From NCBI GenBank assembly GCA_033764095.1, contig JANRJF010000112.1, positions 1 through 31,240 on the forward strand: 31,240 bases of DNA, read 5' to 3'. A program made the translations under genes and the position numbers. Positions 8,916 to 16,000 of this stretch are shown one piece after another (positions within the stretch are counted from its first letter, which is position 1; each line of letters begins with the position of its first letter). Origin of the DNA: JBDTMT01 sp033764095 (GTDB taxonomy: Bacteria; Desulfobacterota; Binatia; HRBIN30; CADEER01). A model generated the notes under the pieces. The model had not been told where the DNA came from. It did no database searches and saw only the letters and a program-made list of their open reading frames with translations.

Positions 8916-9878
8916 TCAGGCACCGGGCAGCGCGCCGTGCAGGCGCAGACGGGCGGTCGCCTGCTCGACTGCTGCCGTCCGGTCGAGCACGACCGCCCGC
9001 GTCGCGCCGATGTGCGCCGCCACCGCGCCCGCCTCGCAGCCGCCGAGCCACAACTCGACGTGCGGCGGCAGCTCGCGCTCGATGCGCCGGATCTCGGCGA
9101 TCGCGGCGCGTTGGTTGTCTCCGTTGACCAGTCCCAGTCCGACCACCGCGGCGCTCGAGCGCCGCGCCGCCGCCACCACGTCCGCCGCCGGCAGATCGCA
9201 CCCCAGGTAACAGAGGCCGAGCCCCGCCTCGACGATCAGCAGACCGGCGAGCAGCAGCCCGAACTCGTGCCGCTCGCCAGCCGGCGTGGCCAGCAGCACG
9301 CGCGGCGTCGCACTTGCCGCGCGCGTGCGCAGCAGGCCGAGCAGCAGGCTGCGCATCACGCCGGAAAGCAGGTGCTCGTCCGCCACCGACAGCCGTCCGT
9401 CGTTCCAGCGCTCGCCGACCTCGGCGAGCAACGGCGCCGCGACCTGGACCACGAACTGGCGGCCGCCGAGCACCAGCAGCGCCTCGCCGAGGCTGCGATC
9501 GAGCGCCACCCCGTCGAACTGCTCCAACGCCGCCAACGCACGCTGTACCGCGTCGGCGCTCGCCGCCGGTGCTGCCTGTGCTTCCGCCGGCGCCGCAGCC
9601 GGCATCGTCGCCAGGGCCTCCAGCTCGGGGCGCGCCAGCCGCGCGACGTCGCCGATCGCCCGCCCCGCGCCAACCACCTGGCGCAGCAAGCGCAACTGCG
9701 CGACATCCGCCGAGCTGTAGAGCCGCGCGCCGCGCGGCCCGCGCGTCGGCCGCACCACGCCGTAGCGCTTCTCCCAGGCGCGGATGAGGTCGGCCGACAG
9801 ACCGGTCAGACGCGCCACCGTGCGCAGCGGTAACGCGTCGTGCGCGCTCGCCACCTCGCCTTCCGAGCTCCCGGCCAT
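8916..9878 (-). CDS. CarH/LitR-type MerR-family adenosylcobalamin-dependent light-responsive transcriptional regulator
   Basis: A 320-residue regulator with the three-part layout of B12 photoreceptors. Residues 16-85 form a MerR winged helix (LRTVARLTGLSADLIRAWEK, RGARLYSSADVAQLRLL). Residues 108-185 form the helix bundle with the W-x9-EH motif (W158, E168, H169). Residues 192-310 form the cobalamin domain with ExHxxG at 202-207, where H204 is the expected lower axial cobalt ligand, and a GLxLCYLGCDLP strand. All cobalamin-contact motifs are present, so it resembles class I LitR/CarH rather than the B12-free class II of Pseudomonas. Known CarH proteins repress in the dark and release DNA when light breaks the Co-C bond. 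It heads the minus-strand lipid operon and faces the TIGR01777 gene, so it likely controls both. Its ATG lacks a ribosome site and may be leaderless. Confidence 0.92.
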   Translation of the reverse strand: MAGSSEGEVASAHDALPLRTVARLTGLSADLIRAWEKRYGVVRPTRGPRGARLYSSADVAQLRLLRQVVGAGRAIGDVARLARPELEALATMPAAAPAEAQAAPAASADAVQRALAALEQFDGVALDRSLGEALLVLGGRQFVVQVAAPLLAEVGERWNDGRLSVADEHLLSGVMRSLLLGLLRTRAASATPRVLLATPAGERHEFGLLLAGLLIVEAGLGLCYLGCDLPAADVVAAARRSSAAVVGLGLVNGDNQRAAIAEIRRIERELPPHVELWLGGCEAGAVAAHIGATRAVVLDRTAAVEQATARLRLHGALPGA

Positions 9879-9884
9879 GCGTTC

Positions 9885-9913
9885 TTCATAGCCGACAGTT
9901 CCGGCGATGTCAA
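9885..9913 (-). promoter_or_regulatory. Sigma70-type promoter of the CarH-like gene, probably giving a leaderless mRNA
   Basis: On the minus strand TTGACA (9913-9908) is followed after exactly 17 bases by TATGAA (9890-9885), a perfect -35 and a 4/6 -10. The ATG at 9878 begins seven bases after the -10, where transcription should start, and there is no ribosome-binding site. Confidence 0.6.
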
Positions 9914-10016
9914 CTCTTGTCCTGACATTACCTGTCGCACGTTAATCCTGACACACTATGGGTTTCTTGAGGCACCTCCTGGCCTGTCCGCTTTTTATCC
10001 GGTACAGGTACTGACA
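9908..10016. promoter_or_regulatory. Divergent control region with repeated CTGACA/TGTC units (candidate regulator operators)
   Basis: In the 139-base gap between the divergent starts the hexamer CTGACA occurs at 9922, 9948 and 10011. Related inverse units occur as TGTCAA (9908), TGTC-CT-GACA palindrome (9918-9927), CCTGTC (9931) and CCTGTC (9983). They overlap the -35 of the regulator gene and the start of the TIGR01777 gene, as expected if the adjacent MerR-family protein autoregulates and controls both directions. The operator assignment is inferred; no footprint data exist here. Confidence 0.5.
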
Positions 10017-10017
10017 G

Positions 10018-11421
10018 ATGCTCAAGGTCACGGTCACCGGTGCGACGGGAATGATCGGGCGACCGCTGGTGCGCCGTCTGCTGGACGACGGCTGCGCGGT
10101 GCGCGCCTGGTCGCGCGACGTCGAGGCGGCGCGCGCGCTGTTGCCGGCGGCGTGTGCGGTGGAGGGCTGGGATCCGGCCGGCGCGGTCGATCCGCACCGG
10201 CTGCGCGGTACGGACGCGCTGGTGCATCTGGCCGGGGCCGGAGTCGCCGATCGGCGCTGGAGCGCGGCGTACAAGCGCGTGATCCGCGACTCGCGCGTCG
10301 GGCCGACGCGGGCGCTGGTCGAGGCGATGGCCGCCCTGCCGCCGGCGGAGCGGCCGCGCGTCCTGGTCGGCGCGTCGGGCATCGGCATCTACGGCGATCG
10401 CGGCGACGAACGGCTCGACGAGACCTCGGCGCCCGGCGCTGGGTTCCTCGCCGAGGTCAGCCGCGAGTGGGAGGCGGCGGCACGGCGAGCCGAGGCGCTC
10501 GGCGTGCGCGTCGTGCTGCTGCGCATCGGCATGGCGCTGGCGGCCGGCGGCGGCGCGCTCGGCCGCCTGCTGCCGCCGTTCCGGCTCGGCCTCGGCGGCC
10601 CCGTCGGCGGCGGCGGGCAGTGGATGAGCTGGATTCACCGCGACGACCTCGTCGAGCTGGTGTGCTTCGCGCTGCGCCAGGCGCATGTCGCGGGCGTGCT
10701 CAACGCGGTGGCGCCGGCGCCGGTGGTCAACCGCGACTTCAGCGCGGCGCTCGGTCAGGCGCTGGCACGGCCGGCGCGGCTGCCGATCCCCGCCGCGGCA
10801 CTGCGCCTCGCCTTCGGCGAGCTCGGCGGCGTGCTGCTCGCCAGCCAGCGCGCCCTGCCGGCGGCGGCGCTACGGCACGGCTTCGCCTTCCGCTTCGCCG
10901 ACGTCGCGGCGGCGCTGCGCGACTGCTGCGCCGATCTGAGTCAGGTGATCGACGTCGAGCAGTGGCTACCGCAGCCGCCGGCGGCGGTCTTCGCGTTTTT
11001 CGCCGACGCCGCCAACCTGGAGCGCATCACGCCGCCCTTCCTGCACTTCCGCGTGCTCGGCAGCTCGACGCCGGCGCTCGGCACCGGCACCCTGATCGAC
11101 TACCGCCTGCGTCTGCATGGCGTGCCGTTGCGCTGGCGCAGCGTCATCGAGCGCTGGCAGCCGGAGCGCGGCTTCGTCGATCGGCAACTGCGCGGTCCCT
11201 ACGCGCTGTGGGAGCACACCCATCAGTTCACCGCGGCGAACGACGGGACCCTGGTGCGCGACCGCATCCGCTACCGGCTGCCGTTCGGCGCGCTCGGCGA
11301 GGTGATCGCCGGGCGATGGGTGGCGCGCGACCTGGCGCGCATCTTCGCCTTCCGCCGCGCCGCGTCGGCGGCGATCTTCGCCGCGCCGTCCACCGGCGTG
11401 GCAGTCGAGGGAGGAACATGA
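10018..11421 (+). CDS. TIGR01777-family SDR oxidoreductase fused to a SRPBCC ligand-binding domain
   Basis: A 467-residue fusion. Residues 1-300 are an extended SDR of the TIGR01777 (SDR39U1/YfcH-like) type. The NAD(P)-binding VTGATGMIG is at 6-14, LVHLAGAGVADRRW follows, VLVGASGIGIYG lies in the active-site strand, and MSWIHRDDLVELV occurs later, with a DUF1731-like end. Residues 305-455 form a START/SRPBCC domain opening with QWLPQPPAAVFAFFADAANLERITPPF, the usual start of polyketide-cyclase/lipid-binding helix-grip folds. The fusion suggests that a hydrophobic substrate is held by the SRPBCC part. It is the first plus-strand gene opposite the B12 regulator, and its stop overlaps the start of the second methyltransferase gene. 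A specific reaction is not known. Confidence 0.88.
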   Translation: MLKVTVTGATGMIGRPLVRRLLDDGCAVRAWSRDVEAARALLPAACAVEGWDPAGAVDPHRLRGTDALVHLAGAGVADRRWSAAYKRVIRDSRVGPTRALVEAMAALPPAERPRVLVGASGIGIYGDRGDERLDETSAPGAGFLAEVSREWEAAARRAEALGVRVVLLRIGMALAAGGGALGRLLPPFRLGLGGPVGGGGQWMSWIHRDDLVELVCFALRQAHVAGVLNAVAPAPVVNRDFSAALGQALARPARLPIPAAALRLAFGELGGVLLASQRALPAAALRHGFAFRFADVAAALRDCCADLSQVIDVEQWLPQPPAAVFAFFADAANLERITPPFLHFRVLGSSTPALGTGTLIDYRLRLHGVPLRWRSVIERWQPERGFVDRQLRGPYALWEHTHQFTAANDGTLVRDRIRYRLPFGALGEVIAGRWVARDLARIFAFRRAASAAIFAAPSTGVAVEGGT

Positions 11422-12458
11422 TGCGCGACGCCTTGCTGCACGCGGCGGTCGCCGCCGCCGAGTCGGGCCGCGTCCCCGATCCGCTGCTGCGCGCCGCCAT
11501 CCGCCGGCTCAATGCCCGCCGGCTGCGCGACGAGACGCGTCGCGCCGCCGCCGGCGCGCAGCGCGAGCTGCTCACCGCGCTGCGCGGCAGCCCGATCGCC
11601 CTGCACACCGACGCCGCCAACGCGCAGCACTACGAGCTGCCGCCGGCGTTCTTCGGCCTGGTGCTCGGCCGGCGCCGCAAGTACAGCGGCGCCTACTGGC
11701 CGCCCGGCACGGCCGACCTCGACCAGGCGGAAGAGGCGATGCTCGACCTCACCTGCCAGCGCGCCGGGCTGCAGGACGGCATGCGCGTGCTCGACCTCGG
11801 CTGCGGCTGGGGTTCGCTGTCGCTGTGGATCGCCGAACGCTACCCGCGCTGCCAGGTGGTCGGCGTGTCGAACTCGCGCCCACAGGCCGACTTCATCCGC
11901 GCGCAGCTCGCGGCGCGCGGCGGCGGCGCGCTGGAGATCCTCACCGCCGACATGAACGACTTCGCCGCGCCCGGCCGCTTCGACCGGGTCATCTCGGTCG
12001 AGATGTTCGAGCACATGCGCAACTACGAGCGGCTGCTCGAGCGCGTCGCCGGTTGGTTGGCGGCGGACGGCCGGCTCTTCGTCCACATCTTCACCCACCG
12101 CGCCTACGCCTACCCGTTCGAGACCGAGGGAGCCGACGACTGGATGGGGCGCTACTTCTTCACCGGCGGGCTGATGCCGTCGCACGACCTGCTCGCCCAT
12201 TTCCAGCGCCACCTGCTGCTGGAGGACCACTACTGGCTCGGCGGCACCCACTACGCGCGCACCGCCAACGCCTGGCTCGCCAACCTCGACCGCCACCGCG
12301 ACGCCGTGCTGCAGCTGTTCGCCGACACCTACGGCGCCGCCGACGCGGCGCGCTGGCTGGTGCGCTGGCGCCTCTTCTTCCTCGCCTGCGCCGAGCTGTT
12401 CGACTTCCGCCGCGGCACGGAATGGGGCGTGACGCACATGACCTTCACGCCGCGATGA
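11421..12458 (+). CDS. CFA-like/coclaurine-N-methyltransferase-like SAM-dependent methyltransferase
   Basis: A 345-residue class I methyltransferase of the CFA-synthase superfamily. It belongs to the branch that also contains plant coclaurine N-methyltransferases: QHYELPPAFFGLVLGRRRKYS, EEAMLDLTCQRAGLQDGM, the SAM motif VLDLGCGWGSLSLWIAERYP, then SVEMFEHMRNYERLLERV and LFVHIFTHR. The residue after KYS is Gly where CFA synthases have the catalytic Cys, but the Glu and His are kept. Two adjacent ATGs (11418, 11421) are possible. 11421 sits six bases after GGAGG at 11410-11414, a better spacing than 11418, which would overlap the previous stop as ATGA. It is translationally coupled to the SDR-SRPBCC gene. 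The substrate is likely a lipid or small amine; context favours lipid. Confidence 0.88.
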   Translation: MRDALLHAAVAAAESGRVPDPLLRAAIRRLNARRLRDETRRAAAGAQRELLTALRGSPIALHTDAANAQHYELPPAFFGLVLGRRRKYSGAYWPPGTADLDQAEEAMLDLTCQRAGLQDGMRVLDLGCGWGSLSLWIAERYPRCQVVGVSNSRPQADFIRAQLAARGGGALEILTADMNDFAAPGRFDRVISVEMFEHMRNYERLLERVAGWLAADGRLFVHIFTHRAYAYPFETEGADDWMGRYFFTGGLMPSHDLLAHFQRHLLLEDHYWLGGTHYARTANAWLANLDRHRDAVLQLFADTYGAADAARWLVRWRLFFLACAELFDFRRGTEWGVTHMTFTPR

Positions 12459-12462
12459 GGAC

Positions 12463-12561
12463 AGGCTGTTAGGCTGCTAGGCGGTTACGCTGTTAGGGGG
12501 GAGGCCTGAGAAATCAAACCCCTAACAGCCTAACAGCCAGCAGCCTAACAGCCTAACAGCC
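12463..12561. repeat. CCTAACAG repeat cluster forming a large inverted structure
   Basis: Four copies of CCTAACAGC start at 12521, 12529, 12544 and 12552. Complementary GCTGTTAGG copies lie at 12465-12473 and 12489-12497, with a degenerate one between. The cluster fills the gap between the convergent stops at 12458 and 12566 and can fold into alternative hairpins, so it may end transcription from both sides. Unit length and variable copies are unlike CRISPR. Confidence 0.8.
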
Positions 12562-12565
12562 TTCC

Positions 12566-14719
12566 TCAGTCGTTCCGCGACTTGAACTGCGTCGCCGTCG
12601 CGCGCGTCGGCGCCGAGTACGTCGCGCCCCAGCAGCCGCCGGCGGCATTGCGCAGTTGCACGACCACCGGCGTGACCAACGTGTCGAGCGCCGGCAGCGG
12701 CAGGCCGCTGCCCTTGCCCTTCACCAGCAGCTTGGTCTTGCCGGCGCTGCCGGGCTTCAGCGTCGCACTGGCGATGCCCTGCGGCGCGGCACTGGCGCTG
12801 CGGTAGATGAAGCCGCTGCCCGCGGCGCGCCACACCGAGCCGCTGAGCAGGGTCGCGGCGAGGCGCGGCTGCGGCTGCGCCGCGGCGTCGTAGAGGCAGA
12901 GGCGGTAGCCGGTGCCGCCGATCGGATCGCCGAGCGCGGCGGGCAGCGTCGCGTCGCCGTGGGTCAGCTTCCACAGCAGGCGATCGCCGGCGTCGTTGGC
13001 GGCATCTTTCAGCAGCAGCATCGCCTGCTGCGCCGGCGCGCCGGCGCAGAGCGGCAGCGGCGTCCCCGTACCGGCGCAGTGCCCGGCGCCGTCGCAGCTG
13101 TCGCCATTGGTGCACAGATCGCCGTCGTCGCAGGCGCCGCCGCCCGATTCGAACTGGCAGGTCGCCGAGCAGCAGTCGCCGCTGGCGGCGTTGCCGTCGT
13201 CGCACTGCTCGCCGGCGGTGACGACGCGATTGCCGCAGCCGGTGACCGTGCAGTTGCCGTCGCAGCCGTCGCCGTCGATCGGGTTGGCATCGTCGCACTG
13301 CTCGCCCGGACCAGTGGTGCCGTCGCCGCAGGCGGCGATCTCGTCGGCGCCGAGGTCGACGCGGGCGCCATCGAGACGCGGCGCGCCGTCGAGGTCGGTC
13401 TCGCCCGGCGCCGGCACGAAGGCCGGATCACCGGCGTTCACCGCCGGCGAGCCGACCGCCAGATGGACGTCGCCGTGGGCCGGATCGAGCAGCAGCGGAT
13501 CGGCGAGCAGCGAGTGCGCATCCTGCCCCGAGGCGGCCTGGTAGGCGACAAGACCGGCGGACGCATTGCCGTCCCACAGGAACTCCGCCGCGCCGGGGCC
13601 GCCGGTGAAGAACAGATTGTAGTCGAGGTGGTTGGCGGTGCAGCCATCCTCGCAGGTGAGCAGGCGGTTCTGCGCCGTGCTGACGAAGAGGTTGTTGCGC
13701 ACCGTGTTGCCGTCGGCGAACTGGATCCACAGCTCGCCGAAGCCCGCCGCGTCCTGGTCGTTGTGCCAGGTGGTGTTGTTGAGGAAGCGGCTGTCGCGCA
13801 CCCGGCCGACCGACGCCTTGAAGCCGCCGAACACCAGGCCGGTCTTGCGGTTCTCGAGCAGCACGTTGTCGCGCACGGTGATGCCCTGCGTCACCGTGCC
13901 GGCGTTCTCGGCGCCGACCTCGATGCCGAGGTCGCTGCCGACCACCAGGTTGCGCTCGATCAGGATGTCGCGCCCGCCGTCGACGTAGATGCCGCCGGCG
14001 AAGCCGCCGCCCTGCTGATTGGCACGCAGCACGGTGTTGCCGCGACAGATGCCGTTGCGCGCCACCAGGTTCGCATTCGGCTGGATGTCGGTCTCGCCGC
14101 CGATGAAGTCGATGCCGATGTTGTTGACGTCGCGCACGACGTTGTTGGTCACCGCGAAGTCGGTGATGTTGCCGTTGAGCGTCAGCGCCTCGCTCTGGAA
14201 CGGCTCGCAGTCGTGGATCTCGTTGCCGTCGATGACCAGGTCGCTGATCGGCGTGGCCGCGGTGCCGTAGACGGTGATGCCCATCGCGTCGCTGCCGCGC
14301 ACGTCGTGGATGCGATTGCCGCGGATCTCCAGGTGCGTGCCGGCCCCGAGAATGCGCACGCCGGAGCCGTCGCTGACGCCGAGGTTGTTGCGCAGCTCGA
14401 AGCCGATCAGCTTCAGGTAGCTGCGGTCCTCGATCAGCACCAGGTTCTCGCCCGGCACGCCGGTGCCGTCGACCACCGGCGCGTTGCCGGCCAGCGCGGT
14501 GAGCGTGATGTAGCCGTTCACCGCGTTGCCGCTGCGCGGGAAGACCAGCTTCTCGGCATAGACGCCGGTGCGCACCTGCACCGTGTCGCCCGCCTGCGCC
14601 GCGTCGAGCGCCGCCTGGATGGTGCCAAAGTCGTCCGGCACGGTGACGGTCGCGGCGCGCGCCGCGGCGGCAAGCGGCAGAGCGGCGAACGCGACGAGCG
14701 CGACGTGCAGATGACGCAT
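12566..14719 (-). CDS. Secreted parallel beta-helix protein with choice-of-anchor Q and DUF4215 Cys-rich repeats
   Basis: A 717-residue exported protein; the signal peptide spans about residues 1-22 (MRHLHVALVAFAALPLAAAA), with GGGGGAT upstream of the ATG. Residues 30-400 begin with VPDDFGTIQAALDAAQAGDTV and continue as a pectate-lyase-like right-handed beta-helix full of Asn-rich turns such as RGNRIHDVRG and VIDGNEIHDCEP. LLLDPAHGDVHLAVGSPAVNAGD with LGADE is a choice-of-anchor Q segment. Residues 465-555 carry myxococcal-type Cys-rich repeats, CGDGTTGPGEQCDDANPIDG and CGNRVVTAGEQCDDGN. The last 150 residues form a separate beta-rich domain ending near CWGATYSAPTR. It is probably a surface or extracellular carbohydrate-binding or -cleaving protein; no catalytic residues can be assigned. 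Confidence 0.88.
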   Translation of the reverse strand: MRHLHVALVAFAALPLAAAARAATVTVPDDFGTIQAALDAAQAGDTVQVRTGVYAEKLVFPRSGNAVNGYITLTALAGNAPVVDGTGVPGENLVLIEDRSYLKLIGFELRNNLGVSDGSGVRILGAGTHLEIRGNRIHDVRGSDAMGITVYGTAATPISDLVIDGNEIHDCEPFQSEALTLNGNITDFAVTNNVVRDVNNIGIDFIGGETDIQPNANLVARNGICRGNTVLRANQQGGGFAGGIYVDGGRDILIERNLVVGSDLGIEVGAENAGTVTQGITVRDNVLLENRKTGLVFGGFKASVGRVRDSRFLNNTTWHNDQDAAGFGELWIQFADGNTVRNNLFVSTAQNRLLTCEDGCTANHLDYNLFFTGGPGAAEFLWDGNASAGLVAYQAASGQDAHSLLADPLLLDPAHGDVHLAVGSPAVNAGDPAFVPAPGETDLDGAPRLDGARVDLGADEIAACGDGTTGPGEQCDDANPIDGDGCDGNCTVTGCGNRVVTAGEQCDDGNAASGDCCSATCQFESGGGACDDGDLCTNGDSCDGAGHCAGTGTPLPLCAGAPAQQAMLLLKDAANDAGDRLLWKLTHGDATLPAALGDPIGGTGYRLCLYDAAAQPQPRLAATLLSGSVWRAAGSGFIYRSASAAPQGIASATLKPGSAGKTKLLVKGKGSGLPLPALDTLVTPVVVQLRNAAGGCWGATYSAPTRATATQFKSRND

Positions 14720-14781
14720 GCTGATCCCCCGCGCCGATTCACCACCGCGCGCCGCCGCTTGTCAACGCGCCTTGCGCCCTC

Positions 14782-14842
14782 TTCCCCCCTTTGAAAGAGG
14801 GAATTGCTCCCCCTTCGAAAAAGGGGGGCAGGAGGGATTTTC
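14782..14842. repeat. C-run/TTTGAAA/G-run intergenic hairpin repeat, copy 1
   Basis: Two adjacent hairpins built from a run of C, TTTGAAAGA or TTCGAAAAA, and a run of G, followed by CAGGAGGGATTTT. This copy lies between the divergent starts at 14719 and 14855 and matches the pair at 15893-16000. It supplies the leader of the IMPase-like gene, which has no other ribosome site. Confidence 0.85.
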
Positions 14843-14854
14843 ACACCGACCGCC

Positions 14855-15916
14855 ATGTCCGACATCGCCCTCCTCCAACACTGTGCCCTCGCCGCGCTCG
14901 ACGCCGGCCGCGCGATCCGCGATGCCGTGCACGCCATGCCGGTGGCGGCGCGCGGCGTTCGGACGACGACGGCGCTCAAGCCCGGCGGCCAGCTGGTGAT
15001 GGCGGTCGACGCCGCCGCCGAGACGGTCGGCGTCGCCCATCTCGAGCGCCTCAGCGCGGCGCTCGGACAGCCGATCGAGTTGGTCGCCGACGGCGCCAGC
15101 GAGCCGGTGTTGAGCGTCGGCACGCGGCACGGCGCGACGCGCGTCGTCGCGATGCTCGACGCGGTGGACGGCACCATCAAGGTCGGCGGCCTCGGCAATG
15201 CCGGCGACGGCAGCGCCGTGCGGCTGGCCAACGACGGCGGCTGGGGCGTTGCCTTCGCCTGCACCGCGCCCACCGCCGTGCCGTTGCAGTCGCTGACCAT
15301 CGGCGACTTCGTCGTCGCCGCGGTGGTGGACGGCAATCCGCCGCGCGTGCCGGTCTACCCGCACGAGGTGATCGCGCTGCCCGCCGAGGGCGGCCTGGCG
15401 ACCTACGACGTCAGCGATCAGCCGGCGGTGCGCGCCACGCTGCGGCACGCGCGGCGGGCGTACACCTCGACCCAGACGACGCTCGCGCAGTCGATCGTCT
15501 ACCTCGACGGCTTCCAGGCGTTCGACCGGCAGACGCGCCTGGCGGGCGACGAAACGCTGATCGTCGAGCTCTACCGCCGCCTGATCAATCGCCACGACGG
15601 CGGCGCCTTCGACGTCTGGCGCCAGTACGGCAACCTGAGCGCGCTGCTGCGCATGCTGCTCGGCTGGCGCGGCGAGCGGCCGTGGGTCGAATCGCAGGGC
15701 GGCGCCTTCCTGGTGGTGAACGAGAACCTCGCCAACCTCATCCCGTCGGTACCGATCGTGCTCGGCGCCGGCGGCGTATCGGTGCAGCTCGACGGCCGGC
15801 CGATGGCCGAGCGCCGCCTCGGCGAGGGCCGCTGCAGCGTGCTGCACGCCGCCAATGAAGTGCTGTGCGCGGAACTTCTACGCAGCATCCCTCCCCCCTT
15901 TGAAAAAGGGGGGTGA
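14855..15916 (+). CDS. Inositol-monophosphatase/FBPase-like phosphatase (putative)
   Basis: A 353-residue soluble protein. D102-AV-D105-G106-T107 (within AMLDAVDGTIKVGG) matches the DPxDGT metal-binding signature of the IMPase/FBPase superfamily, and D52/E56 in MAVDAAAE could supply earlier metal ligands. The typical late W-D-x-A-A-G motif is not evident: the end reads NLIPSVPIVLGAGG. It therefore looks like a divergent sugar-phosphate or inositol-phosphate phosphatase, an assignment that is only moderately sure. The ATG at 14855 is preferred to 14804, because the extra 17 residues are translated from repeat DNA. The final residues, IPPPFEKGG and the stop, are also encoded by a repeat copy, so the native C-terminus was probably replaced. 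It is followed by the MFS gene on the same strand. Confidence 0.6.
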   Translation: MSDIALLQHCALAALDAGRAIRDAVHAMPVAARGVRTTTALKPGGQLVMAVDAAAETVGVAHLERLSAALGQPIELVADGASEPVLSVGTRHGATRVVAMLDAVDGTIKVGGLGNAGDGSAVRLANDGGWGVAFACTAPTAVPLQSLTIGDFVVAAVVDGNPPRVPVYPHEVIALPAEGGLATYDVSDQPAVRATLRHARRAYTSTQTTLAQSIVYLDGFQAFDRQTRLAGDETLIVELYRRLINRHDGGAFDVWRQYGNLSALLRMLLGWRGERPWVESQGGAFLVVNENLANLIPSVPIVLGAGGVSVQLDGRPMAERRLGEGRCSVLHAANEVLCAELLRSIPPPFEKGG

Positions 15917-16000
15917 GGGGGGATTTGCCGACCTACCCTCTGCCCTTCGATTGATGCAGCAGTCTGAACATCCCCCCTGCCCCCCTTTTTCAAAGGGGGG
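15893..16000. repeat. C-run/TTTGAAAAA/G-run repeat pair in inverted orientation (MITE-like)
   Basis: Copy 2 at 15893-15924 and copy 3 at 15970-16000 are near-exact reverse complements: six C, TTTGAAAAA, six G, then a G-rich tail ending GGGGGGAT. About 45 bases lie between them, giving a 108-base element with terminal inverted repeats. It covers the stop of the IMPase-like gene and the start region of the MFS gene. Confidence 0.85.

Noticed and set aside
8916..9878. Class II (B12-independent) LitR
   Set aside because: All three cobalamin contacts, W-x9-EH and ExHxxG, are intact, so the B12-binding class is the better reading.
12463..12561. CRISPR-like array from CCTAACAG repeats
   Set aside because: Units are 9 bases without unique spacers of 25-40 bases, copies face both ways and there are no cas genes.
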